Of a DNA stretch of 64,000 nt, positions 11,842 through 24,650 are shown one piece after another. Where the stretch lies: positions 62,001 to 126,000 of the forward strand of contig JAJEKB010001024.1 of the NCBI GenBank assembly GCA_022393335.1, read 5' to 3'. Position 1 is the first letter of the stretch, and each line of letters starts with the position of its first letter. The position numbers and the translations under genes are program-made. Source of the DNA: Macrotrachela quadricornifera (taxonomy: Eukaryota; Rotifera; Eurotatoria; Philodinida; Philodinidae). The notes beneath the pieces are model-generated. The model was given only the letters and a program-made list of their open reading frames with translations. It was not told the origin of the DNA and made no database searches.

Positions 11842-13883
11842 ATGACTGATAACATAGATGATATTGATATTAATAATAATTGTAAGTAATTAAAGTATAT
11901 TTCTTTTAATATAAAAATAAACTATATACTTTTTTTTTAGATCAAAGTGATGAATATTCAGATGAAATAAGTTTAGAATCAACAAATTCTTTTATTCCAA
12001 TTATTCAAGATGATGAAGAAAATCTTCGTCGAACACCAAGTAGTCTTAATAATTATTCTATATTACCACCAATTAAATCTACAACAAAAAATGATAATAA
12101 TCAACAAGAATATTTTATTAAACATTTACAAGAAAAATATCAACAACAAAATGGTAAAAATAGTTTTTATTTTTATAATTTTATTTCTTATTCTTTTTAT
12201 TTATTAATATAATTTAGGTGCATCTAACATAGGAAATGATGATAAATTAGATGATGCTTATTTGAAAATGAAACGACTTGATAAAGCACTTGAAGAAGCG
12301 TTTGAAAAAGAAAAACAAGTTAAAATTGAAACAATATCTTTAATGAAAAAGTATGCTAATAAAATAATTGACTTACAAAATAGTTAAATTTAAAGATCTG
12401 AAATTGAAAGTCAATCAGTAGTATTAACACAAAGAATTCGAATATACATAGAAAAATTTTAAATCAAATTTATTAGTATATATAGTGTCATGATTAGATG
12501 TAGATCAAGATAAATCAAATCAGAGTTTTCATATGTTTTACAAGAGTAGAATGACAAAAGTTTTCTCTCAACATTTGCTATAAGATGTTAAAGTTTTAGT
12601 AGATAGAGGAACACTTCAACTTAACTCCGATTTTCTTGAAAAAGAATGAATTAAATAGAAAAAAAATTTTATTTTTTATAGATTACGTAATGAAATGCAA
12701 TCAATGACTATTGCTCTTAATGTTGATTCAAATGATTCTTCACATACACAAACAAATTTAAAACGATTTTTAGCTCTTGATGATGAAATTTTAAAACTAG
12801 ATGGTTGTATTATTGAAGATGATAATTCAAATACAACTGAATCAATATTTAAAACACAATTAAATGATCCACTTGGAGATTCAAATAATTTAAATAAAAG
12901 TGATAAAGAATCTTTAAATAATCATACAAAAAATCCTTTATTAAATAAAAAGAAAAAATCTAGTATATCATCAAATTCAACAATTAATAGTAAAGATAAA
13001 TTGAAAAAACCTAAAATACCTGAAAAAGATTTTATTAAACGTAATATTGAATTAGCAAAAGAATTAGGTGGTACATGGGCATTAACAGATGATGAAAAAC
13101 AACGTTTAAATCAATTATTAAATGAAGATGAACAAGATAGTACTGTTGCATTACCTAATCAACAAATTCATGGTTATTTACCATCAATAAATGATGCTCA
13201 ACGTTTAAAAGAAATTGATGATTTACTTGAAAAAGAATATTATAATCCATTACTTAATCATCAATTACGACGAAATACAACTAATGATATTGATTATATT
13301 AATATTCAGCAAATAACAAATGAAGAAAATGATCAAATGGAAAATCATTATGGTGAAGAAGTATTAAAAGAAACACGTTTACAACGTGAACATATGCAAA
13401 GATTAAAAAAAATTGATGAACAACTTGAATATTTACATAGACCAATGACAGATGAAAAAATTGAAGCTATTTTATCCGATGAACAATTAAATGAATTACT
13501 TGGTAAATAAAATAAAATAAATAATCTTTTATTTTTGAGTTATTTTTTATTATTGTTAAGGTCAATGTGCAGTTGATGAAATGAAACAACATTTTACATA
13601 TCTTAACCGTGATAAAGAAGATTACCAAGAAATTGATTTTAATGATTTATCAAATTATACATTAACACATTATATAGAGAATAGTCAAGGACCATTAATT
13701 ACAGATGAAATTGTTCAATTATTAATTAATGAAGCACAACAAGAAGGTATAATAATGCGTAAATGTCAAGATGAAAATGGAGAAGATATTGATAGTTTTC
13801 AACAACAACAAAATGAATCATTATCATTAGCACCTGCTATTGATCGACCACTTTCATCAACATCTAGTTCTTCTCATCTGTGA
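11842..13883 (+). CDS. FSIP1: Fibrous sheath-interacting protein 1-like
   Basis: Five exons, 11842-11881, 11941-12153, 12218-12350, 12682-13502, 13561-13883, give 509 aa (human FSIP1 581). The best anchor is DFIKRNIELAKE at about 245-256, nearly identical to the vertebrate protein, followed by DDEKQRLNQLL, EIDDLLEK, a leucine/lysine heptad region (LKKIDEQLEYL) and LSDEQLNELLG. The protein is acidic and mostly coiled coil. In mammals FSIP1 binds AKAP4 in the sperm-tail fibrous sheath; in animals without that sheath a broader flagellar or ciliary role is likely (inference). Exon 3 would run to a stop if not spliced at GTATGC. Intron 12351-12681 is 331 bp. Confidence 0.85.
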
Positions 13884-15549
13884 TCGATTTCATCGTAATC
13901 TATATTAATTAAAAAACAAAATATATTCTTCATTTTATTTATATTATATTTAATAGTAATGTACACAATTGTTTTAGTTTCTCTTCAAAATTTAAATAAT
14001 TACGTACAAAACTTGATAAATAAAACAAATTTAGTATATATCATGGAATTAAATCTTTATTATTATATCAATTATAATATCATGTTTACCAGAATAAAGT
14101 TTTGGAACGTGTATTGATAGTCTTTTATTATCGAAGAATAAATTTTAACTGGCGTACAATGGTAAAAATCATACAAATAAAAATGACGATAAAATTTTTA
14201 ACATTTTCTGTTGTAAAAATCAGTTTTCATTCATTTTCGAAATCATATCAACTGAAGAAACCAATATGTGAAAGGTTTTTGAGACACATGTCTTGTGGAC
14301 AATAAGAAAATTAGTAGAGAAAGAGTGTTAACATAAATGCAGAATAGTTCAGGGCAATGATTATCATAAAAATGATCTAAGGAAACGATAAAAAGAAAAA
14401 CAACAAATAGATAAATATGTAGTAAAAATATATTTGAATTACATTAATTGAAGCTAACAAATACATGAGAATAAGAACAGCAACAAAAAAAAAATAACTG
14501 TTTTTTACGAGTTAATGTATCAAGCATTATTTTCTTGAATAATAATAATAGACTCATGCCGAGATTTACGTTCACGCCACGACCATATTTCTCCCTATTA
14601 CTTGTTTCAATATTACGATCGTATATTCTCATGATCGTATACGAAGAAAAACCGAGAGACACGACGACTGTATACGGTCTCCGGTTACTAAGCGAGTAAA
14701 CGACTGCTTTTTTCTCCGTGCATAGGTGTATTTCTCTTTATACGACACGGAGATATACAATTGTAGCACTGATGGAGGCTATACGGATTTTTTAGTCTAT
14801 AGATCACCACTTTCACATTCGATGGATTGACTGCTGCTTTGGCAAAACTAGTCCAACATTGTCTTTATATCTGTTAATTATATCATAGATTTGACAATCT
14901 ATATTATCCATGGATGTATAGCTATCCATGATACGAAGACAATTGAAAGAGAATTAGATCATCTCTTACTCATTAAATTTAACGGATCCAAATCCATATC
15001 ATATGTCACCAATTGTGATTAAGTCAGCAGTGACAATTTTTCTATACTAAATTCAACTGAAACGATTAACCTTTTCGCTCTGTTTCTGCATAATTTTCAA
15101 ACTCTTATGAAATAATAACGATCTAGATTACATTCAGTTAATGTATATGCCTAAAATATATTTCTATTCAAGTATAAAATATAAGCATAGTTGCATGCCT
15201 TTTTGAATATCACCAAGAAATAAGCTTTTAGTATAACTCTTGATTCCTTCTTCTTTTCCTTGTGAAATTCACTCTTAACATACCCAGGTCAAACAAGCAC
15301 GGTCGTAAACGATCGTACACGGAAAAATACGGCGGTTTACATGCGACCGTATTTCGATTTTAATAGTGATTAAAAAATATTTTATCTATCTTGATGAGGT
15401 ACTACATGTAGTTATTGATATCGAGAAGTCGTGTGATAACATATTGATTAAATGTTCGATACTTCATGCATTATTGATTCCATATTCGTCTTCATCAGTG
15501 GTATAAGCATGGTAGAACAAGAAAATAAAGTAAACGAAAGAGCATGATA
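13884..15549. other. Intergenic; GC-richer patches, no gene
   Basis: After the FSIP1 3' end the sequence is AT-rich until two patches rich in CGATCGTA / CGACCGTA-type words, about 14560-14760 and 15290-15360. The two patches are loosely inverted copies of each other and may be remains of a mobile element. No frame of useful length. Confidence 0.4.
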
Positions 15550-17400
15550 AAAAAAATGAACACGAGTGATTGTTGTCAATGTTTTTGATTTTCACAATTT
15601 GAACTATTCTTATGATATTTTGTAGAGCAGAAAATATTATTCTTTTTGCACGCACCTTTGCAAGAGCTACCAGTTTCATTCTTTGCATCACGAACAAATA
15701 GTTTGGAGGCATTTATAACCGATATTTCTTTCAGTTGAGTTTTGTCCAACTGAACTAGTTGTTTAGGTATAGCCGAAACTTTTAGAAGTGATTCTGATGG
15801 TAACCATTGATTGATGGCACCGAACATGCAGGCAACTTTGACTTTTTCTTATCATCACGTTTTTCAAAAGTAATCGCAGTGGTAATATTTTTGGGTGCAT
15901 ATTAGTTCGATCTACACTGTCGATTTTCATGCCAACATAATCGCTTACTGCGCCACTAGACCACAAATCTTCACTATATTGATTACGAGTTTTGATCTAT
16001 TGATTAGCCTTAGATAAATAAATTTCTCGAGCGCGCTGACGAATAGGTACACAAGCTGAGTTGGTTGCACCTAGATTAGACGCACTAGTTTCATCAAATC
16101 CTTGTACCGATTGTTTACTTCCATAAATGGTTTTAGTCGAACAATATGTTTGAAAGATGAAGTAATGGCAATCGTGTTTGCTATATCATCTATTTGACCA
16201 ATCGAATCGGATACCAGTAAGTCAATAGAATGCGATGCATAAAATAATGGTGTTGATGAGACGCTCGAAATTTTAGTATCAATAGTACTGACACTTTGTA
16301 CATCACAAGGCACAGTATTCGAATCATCCCCTAGTGTAAATTGATTCAGTATCACCTTTGGCAAGTCTTTTTCATTCTGTATACCTATAGTCTTCACGAG
16401 CTAAACTCGTGTTCATTAAATAAATTATCGGCAGAAGACAGGTAATCCAATACGTGGTATTCGAATCCGTCATATATTTTCTTAAAATATCACATAAGGT
16501 AGCATTACTATGCTCCCCCAATTCTTGACTCTAGAGATGTCTTTGACGGCCATTTACGATAACAAGTTCCGACCATATATTTTTCAAGTCCTTGACGGCA
16601 TGAGTCGTAAATTCCATGCCATTACCTGATTGGAGTATTTTGCACGGATCAAATTAATAGAACAACTAGAGAAAATTTTCAGCAACAGATCGATCTTCTT
16701 TTGATTTTATAAGAAATATCCATGAATATTTTGAGAAATGATCTCGACAGTGAAGGATTCATTGATATTCATCACCGGATCGTGTTCTTGAGCCAATAAG
16801 ATCAACCTGTAATCTAGTTAAAAAACTGAGTGATACGATTGTTGTTGATGCTACAAGACTTTTGACCGATTTTCTAAGTTGACATGCAACACGACACTTC
16901 CAATAAGTGTTAATGATAAGTGATGAAATCCAGTAGTAATGTTGATTTAATTTCATATCTCATTTTATCGCGAGTTCCATGTCCAGTTTTTTCACAAACA
17001 TCCTTTAAGATTGTATAATATCACTCCACAAAAACAATTCGTCAATCATTCTTTGACGAACATAACAATTCGATTTCAGTTGAAGTATCTATTTTGAAAT
17101 GATATTTACACTATCTATCGAACTTGGAATCAGCTTCACTGTTCTTTCCATCTTTGCTTTGCTTCAAAGCATGAATGATCTTTTTGTAATACTCCAATGA
17201 CACCATAACGTATTCTGGATATTTCAATCCAGCTCGGTATTCCTCGACTTTAGAATAGAATATTTTCTTCATTGGAATGACCTTCATCCTCATTGACAAC
17301 TTCTTCTGCATCAGTACAGATGACATCAAAATTTCCATCAACGATCACATTGGTAATATCGATAGTTGTTCCAGGTGTTAGTATGACATAAGTTCCCGAT
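15550..17400 (-). pseudogene. Decayed integrase-type transposable element (KRBA2/SCAND3-like rve domain)
   Basis: Fragments in several frames on the minus strand line up with the integrase core found in KRBA2/SCAND3-like element proteins. From 5' to 3': KVEEYRAGLKYPEYVMVS near 17240; LQVDLIGSRTRSGDEYQ near 16810, continuing in another frame as WILHCRDHFSKY; FDPCKILQSGNGMEF near 16620; LVIVNGRQRHL, a stop codon at 16531-16533, then SQELGEHSNATLCDILRKY near 16500. Further on is a Cys-rich tail (SSCKGACKKNNIFC near 15650), typical of the C-terminus of these proteins. The second catalytic Asp is Gly (QSGNG), and there are stops and several frameshifts, so it is inactive. Terminal repeats not identified; edges approximate. 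Confidence 0.7.
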
Positions 17401-20400
17401 TCCTTAGACGTCATGGCTCTATTGCATTTTATTAGTGAAAAAAATGATCGACTATCCATATGGAAAATAACTTGCTCGACATAGAAATATCCTAAAAGAA
17501 CCAGGAATATTCCACTAGCAATATTTATTAAGAGAAACAAAGATATAGTGAAGAAAAAGGAAAAACAAGTACAGAAAATACACAGGATGGAGAAATACCA
17601 AGTGAAAAACGAAAGAAAAATATCACCTGAAGAATAAAAAATAAATGATCCTTTAAATTTTAATCAAACATGGCAATGGCCTTGTTCAATCCGAGATTCG
17701 CCTTACTGTTTCAGTTCAATCTTAGAATGGATGTATGTTCTATTAATTATCTAAGAATGACCTGAACAAATATTCGTCCAATGCCAGATCTGAATATGAA
17801 CGTAGCCAAATTTGAATCTCAAATTTGCCTATACCAATCTGAGATTGGGCAAAACATCAATTTGGACGCTGACATATATTTTTCAATAAAAATATAAATA
17901 ATATGCACAATCCTACCCTTTTTATTCCATAGACTGATCAAATTAGCAAGTAAAACAATCAAGGAACAGTTCCTTAATAATGTTTGCCAATTATTCAATA
18001 GTCTTGTTACGAAAGATAAGTGAACATACACGAGAGAAAGAAGACAAAAGAGAATTTATTGACCGTTAGTTAATATATTCCTATTATTAGCGAACCATGT
18101 AAGATCTGATGACGAAATATCTTCCTTCTCTTCTTTTTATACATTGAATTGAACATATGAATGAGGTCACTGGTATTACTGTAATTGAAAAAATACTTTT
18201 GTTATTTCGCGAATTACTACAAACTACTCAATAGAAAGGTTGCAATCGTGCATGTTCTTTTATGTTTATCAGACAAAGCATACCAGCAATGAAGATAATT
18301 ATCGATTTAGCGACACAACATGTTATGAGGATCAGCGAGCAGACATAAGAGAGACTAGGATCAATTATTTACAAATGTTTTTCGTTTTTCTGATGAATCT
18401 TTAGCAGATAATACCTCCTGAAAAGTCATATTTTAGTACAGTTATTTCAAAGGAAATATTACTCACAAGTGGCTCCAATTCATATTATTACGATAACAAT
18501 ATTATTTATTAGGACGAGAAAATGGACAGTCAGTTCATTTGGTTTTCTTGATATATATTAATTTTTAGATGTAAAAACGATAAGATAAAGATGAACAGCA
18601 CTATTTCATTATAGAATCTTGTGTTAAAAAAAAAAACTAATCATTGATTCATCATGTATTGCAATGAAGAATGAGCCAGTCAATGATGAACTTCTACTAC
18701 TTTCAAAGAAAATCAATTTTATTATTAATTATTAAATAAATATAACCTTGCCATAAATAACTACTTAGTTTTTCATTAATGAATAGACAATAAAAATTTT
18801 AAATTATAGAATAAATATAAATTCGAAAACCTTTAGTTAATTTTTCTTTTGATCATGGAAATGAAATATATAATACATATAAACGAAAGGTACTATTATC
18901 ATGATCATGTATGTCTAATTAATAATGATCATGATAGAGTACTCTAAAAAACAGAAAAAAAAGAGAAATATAAAAAAAACACACTTTCTTTATTTGAAAT
19001 ATTTGCAGTTTGACCAGTTGATGATCGTTAAATTAGTATTATCATTTGTATTTTATCTTTATTTAAGTGAAGATGTATTAGATTTTGTAATTTTTCAAAC
19101 AAATTTAAACCAATAAATTTTGATTTTTAACCAACGTCTTTCTGCCAAATTTGAATAATTATTATCAATAGTTTAGACTTTTTCTTATTAAAAATAAGAA
19201 GCACCTACAATATTTAGAACAAATAATAATTGTCCTTTTCCGATAATAAAAATATTCACAATATCGAAAATCAATATCTTTCATATACAGATTTTGTACC
19301 TACATCTCCAGAAATTATGTGTCTACTTGAAAAAATCTATCGAAATGAATATATTCTAATTATATAAATAACAAAGGACCAACAATAATCATAATTATAA
19401 AATTTTGATAGAAATGAATTGAAAAACAGCCGTTTTCACAGCTCGAGAGAACAAATGAAAATGTATCAAATTCTATAGGACTGAGCTTTTTATTATCAAG
19501 TTTTTTTCCAAAAAAAAATAAATTTTCAATCAACACTTTTGAAAACAAATCTATTTCATGCACTGTTTTATAATGAATTTTCGATTGTATAGTTTGTTTT
19601 CAAATCATCACTTGAAAGTCTACAAAACTATGAAAATATTACTGCTTTAATCGTATTCTCCTTGGTACTGCTCTTTTATTTTTAATGGTTGATGGTATTG
19701 AGTGAAGAAGTTGTTTATTTCGACTATATGGATACATTTGGTATCAAGTTGGCACGTTTAAAATTTAACAAGAGAGAAGACTTATGTATTGGACTCTATC
19801 TTTTAACCTTGTGTGATATACAATGTGTTGAAGTTGAAAAAGAAATATATAACTGTAGTGTAATACAGAACAAAATTCGAAAGCACTGGGATTTTTTGTT
19901 TTAATTCGTTGAACCCACGCCAACATATAATAAATATGTGTTTATAGATTCAATAAACAATCAATTACATTGATCATTAGTATTTTTAGGTCTATATCAT
20001 ATGTGACACGTTCAAAAAAGTATTCAAATTGGTTTTATTAAAAAATAATAAAAACTGCTACTAAATTTGTATTATTGTCTGTGCGTAGTTCATAAAAATC
20101 TCGATCTATAAACCTAGTTAAATTAAACATATATATATAAGTAAAGAAAGATATTTTAAATCACTTTTTAGACACTGACAGAAAATCAAAAATTTTGATC
20201 ATTACTCAATGATGAAATTTCTTGTTTTGAAAGAATTTGTTTCAACTATCCAACTGAATATCTTAGTAGAGAAGAGACAATATGATGATCTTAAGTGAGT
20301 ATTAAATATTAAAATTCTCGAATAGTCGAATAGACGAGAAATATCCTTTAATTCTAACCGAGTTTTCGACTTCTACATCACTGGTAGTCAAATTGAAAAT

Positions 20401-23400
20401 GATTATCTAATTTAAAACTAACATGTTCTATCTAAAAAAAGCAGTTAAACTAAATTCATAACAGATACATCATGGTGATTTGAATAAACTGCAACTATCA
20501 CTATTTGAGCTACTACTGGATAACTCTCAAAGACAATTTAAACAATTCCGTCATTTAGAATAAAAGGAAGAAAATCAGAGTATAATTTAAACCGATAAAC
20601 ACACTATCAGATGATTTTAAGTTATCTCTTCAGAAACATGCAAAAGTAAAAAATAAAACTGATTAATGTTTACCATCTTCCAAGAGGTATCTAAAAATAT
20701 ACATGATTTATGTCTTGTCAACACTTATAACGAAAACTAGAAATAGTATATCATCATTATTTTACACTTGTTCTGTACAGTTGTCTCTACATAATACAAA
20801 TGCATAATAGATTCTAATGCATGAATAATGTGCGTGATTATATTACAATATATATAAAATAAGTTACGATATTATGCAATTGCATGCATCATTTAAATAT
20901 TAGAATACATTATGATGTGTATTGTTTAGAGTTAATTACGTCCATATTAGATGCATAATAATTTATTGACTACTCTTTTTTGACAAATAATGATATTTAC
21001 TGAAAAAAAATTTTCATAGATAGATGTGATGATAGGCATATACAATATCTACAATAAAATACATGTATATAGATTAGTTAGTATATTAAGATTGTATTGA
21101 GAATTTTTATTTAATCAAACAAACAACTTGTGTTTTTTGATTATATTTATATTTAAATTTCATTGCATATAATCATGTTTTTTTCTTTGTTTTTTTTTTG
21201 TGTGAAATTGTACATACTTGATTGTTGTAATTTATCATCAATTTGTTGATGGCAAACAAAGTTATTGCATCTTACTCATATAATGACAACATGTGAATAA
21301 TCATTTTTGCTTTTCTGCAACTAATAATAATAATACATCAAATGTTCTATCTTATATCGTATTATCGAAAAAAAAATCCCTAGAACTTGTGAAACATCAC
21401 TGTTATTTCTACAATTAAATCATTTCTATTGACCTAGAGTATATAATCTTGATTATAATATATATATTTAGTCCCTTGGCATAATTCCGTAAGTTCAAAG
21501 TTTATAGTGTCAGTAATCTGTAAGTTATATATAGATATGATGATCTAAATATAAATATCTGACGTCTGTGGAATAAGCAAAAAATCTGATCAATTCTCGT
21601 CTTCCATATCAAGGATAGTAACTAATCTTACGTCATCAGTGACGAATATTATTTATAAATCAAAAATATCATGATTCAGATGTAAAAATATATATATATA
21701 TATATATATATATCATATAGAATGCAGAAAGAAGTACATAAATATCATTAAATTGATTTATCAGATATTAATATAAACAAATTTTATAGTAATCATCATG
21801 TTATATTTATTGTAGGGAATTTATCTTATTTTTGACTAATTCTAGCATAAGTGAAATCAATATACTTTATTTATAGTTAATTCATTTTGATATTTCTTTC
21901 ATAATATTTACATTGTTTATAGATATATTATATAATATGAGATATGTTAAAATTTTGTATATATTATTAATTAATAGAAATTATTTTTTATCAAATAAAT
22001 AAATAATAACTAATTATAAAATTCTTAATTGGTTATTACATATGTATAATAATACATGATTATTTGTTAGATCATGCATAGAAAAATCTCAACTAATATA
22101 GTTTTACGTATTTTGCAGATATATATTCTTCATGTTTGTTCTGTATAATTGGTATATAGAACGTTCGATAAAAATCATCGTTTATTATGTCTGTCAAAAG
22201 CTTATCTAAATAGATAATCATGCATAAAAGAAGCATCGTTATGTTCTATTCTTAATTTTGAATAGTTAAAGTTTTGTTTTTTTTTAGTTGAAAATAAAAT
22301 AAGAATACTTATTTTATAGAAAGAGGAAAAATATATATTAATAATGAACACATTCTATGTCATTGACTGTCATTTGTAATATAAGGCACATCAATGTTGA
22401 AAAGCCGAAGAAAAAAAAATATTATGAATACCAATTGTTCGGTTAATATTATTATGCAAAAATGTAATATGTATGACATGAATGAGTCTGTTGTATACAT
22501 CATTCATATCTATATGTTTGTTTTAAGACATAAGGATGAATGAAGAAACGATTCATTCTATTCCAACTAATAATCTTTATTTGTTAATTGTCGAAAAGTT
22601 TTTTTTCTAGCAAGGTTCATTTGTTAAATAAACTAAATAAGAGCCAAAAATAGTTTATTTGAGATGATAAGTCAGGCATATTTAATTTACAAAATCATTG
22701 TAGACTTTATATAGATGAAGAGAAGAAGAAAAAAAAATCTTATTAAGCATCATGCAAATCACTCATTCATTTGTTTTATAACAATAAGTAAGTGTAAGTC
22801 TAGAAAATAGAAAACAATTCGATTTATAATCACTTATAAAATTTTATTGTCTTTTTTTTTAGTGTAAAATTCATTTTTTTTGTTTTATGTTCGATAGTAT
22901 GATATTTTTTTCTGTATCTTTTATATATTTATGGATCGATGATTGTGTCACATCTAGAACTTATATTATCAATTATAAGATTATATTACATAAGACAAAG
23001 TCATTTAAAGATTATACTTTGTATGATGATACTTTATTGCCCTTTTTTTTTTTAAAAAAAAAGAGAAATGAGATGTTAAACTTTTTTGATGTACTACATA
23101 CGTAATAATGTAGGGCGTGTGTATATAAAAAAAAATCCATGACTTACATGTTGACAAAATGTTTCTTTTGAAAGTTTTCATGCAGAAAATTTTTTCTATT
23201 GTTAGTTTTATTTTACTAAAGTCTCGGTTAAAAAGAATTATACATTGAATTAAAATACCAAGTGAATATTTCCCTACATTTATTCAAGGTTAATTCGAGA
23301 CAAATAAACAAGAATGGTATGATTACTTATGAATAATTATTTCCACTTTCTTATTAGTAGATGTTTGACGGCTGGAAAATTTTTCTCAGTCCATTATTCA

Positions 23401-23899
23401 TTGTCAATATCGATAGATGAAAGATCATGATGTCATTTTATTAGTCTTGTTCTTAAGATTAATAAGCACACAAACCAAATACTTTTCTACTAGACTATGT
23501 ATTTGATCATCAATACTAACTGATAGTTATTGACACTTGTTCTTTTCTGTTTTTTTTTCCTTTTTCTTTTTTGGACTAATATGACTATGACTCGATTAGA
23601 AATAGATGAGAAGAAGTCAATCTTCCAGATATATTCGTATATTTTTCCGTGATGTTGCAATTTGTTTGGATTCATAGACTGATCAACCTTTATAACGATC
23701 ATTAGCATGAAAGAAGAGTAAGAAAGAAGTCAAATAATAATAATAGTTATTGGATCTAATATGTCTTGACCCCCTAGTTAGGATCGGTGATCGAATCATA
23801 TATATATCTATATATGTGTGTATGTGTGCATTCGTATAATTGTCTGGGTGTTACATCTCGCATCGTAACTAAAAAATAACATCATAAAAGCAACAAGCA
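17401..23899. other. Large gene-free AT-rich region
   Basis: About 6.5 kb with no exon chain on either strand. Part near 17650-18050 may belong to the flanking decayed element. Otherwise there is unstructured AT-rich DNA with an (AT)n run at about 21687-21711 and short homopolymers. It is the longest gene-poor stretch of the window and lies 5' of the RhoGAP gene, so regulatory elements are possible but none is recognisable. Confidence 0.5.
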
Positions 23900-24409
23900 A
23901 GTTTAGTGTGCAATACAGCGATTGTCTCGTCTCTACTTACAATTCTTGCCTCCCGCGCACGCGAGGGCGCATCTTCTCTCTTTCTCTCTTCTCCTTCACG
24001 GATGCCAATGTTGATGAAAGAAACGAGATTGACACGCCAGAAGAGCATAGCAGAGATTTGCACGCGAGACATCGAGAGAGAATCTATTTGATGCGAGAAG
24101 AGAGGAGAGAATTTGACATTGCGCGCAACGAATCGTTCCAGCTGGGCCGTACGAGTTCAGAGACACACACATACATACACAACATTCTTTTTCCCTCTAT
24201 CTTTATCGTTTGGCTTCTTCTATTGTGTTGTATATGCTCTCTGCTTATCGAGCCGAGCACATCGCATAGAGTTGTTAATTGTTCGTCGGACGAAAAAGAG
24301 CGAGAAATCAGTAATATAGAAAGCTAAATTCTTCTTTTTATCATAGCAATAATTCACACATAGACATTTATATATATCCGTTCATAGAAATCAACCGCAA
24401 AGTCTTCAG
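23900..24409 (+). promoter_or_regulatory. GC-richer promoter / 5' UTR exon of the RhoGAP gene
   Basis: Composition changes sharply: CG-containing words (cgcgcacgcgaggg around 23950, gcgcgcaacg around 24120) and CT-rich stretches occur in DNA that is otherwise very AT-rich. The stretch ends in a perfect donor (TCTTCAG|GTAAGTG, exon end 24409), and a matching acceptor at 24616-24617 opens the exon carrying the ATG. It is best read as core promoter plus a non-coding first exon. Overlapping open frames of up to 139 codons here are composition artefacts. Confidence 0.6.
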
Positions 24410-24650
24410 GTAAGTGTCTATGTCAAAAAACAATCTGATCATCTGTATATAGAATATATTAATAAAGAAAAAAAATATTTTCTTAAGATAAATATTTGCA
24501 AAATAATCATATGTTATGCAGATATTATATAAAGATTTAGTAATTAAAAATTATGATATACATATATGCATATATAATAAGGAATTAACTTTATCTATAA
24601 TTTTTATTTTATCTTAGGATAATATATTCTATAACGATTATCGACAATCA

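Noticed and set aside
16071..16397. 108-codon minus-strand frame as an independent gene
   Set aside because: Continuous in position and strand with the decayed integrase blocks; it is the stretch after the core of the same dead element.
19689..19904. 71-codon plus-strand frame with mixed residues
   Set aside because: Isolated in a 6-kb gene-free region, no flanking exons or similarity noticed.
23906..24327. Plus-strand open frames up to 139 codons in the CG-richer block
   Set aside because: Three overlapping frames are open together, translations differ completely, and the block ends in a canonical donor feeding the RhoGAP leader; best explained as promoter and 5' UTR.
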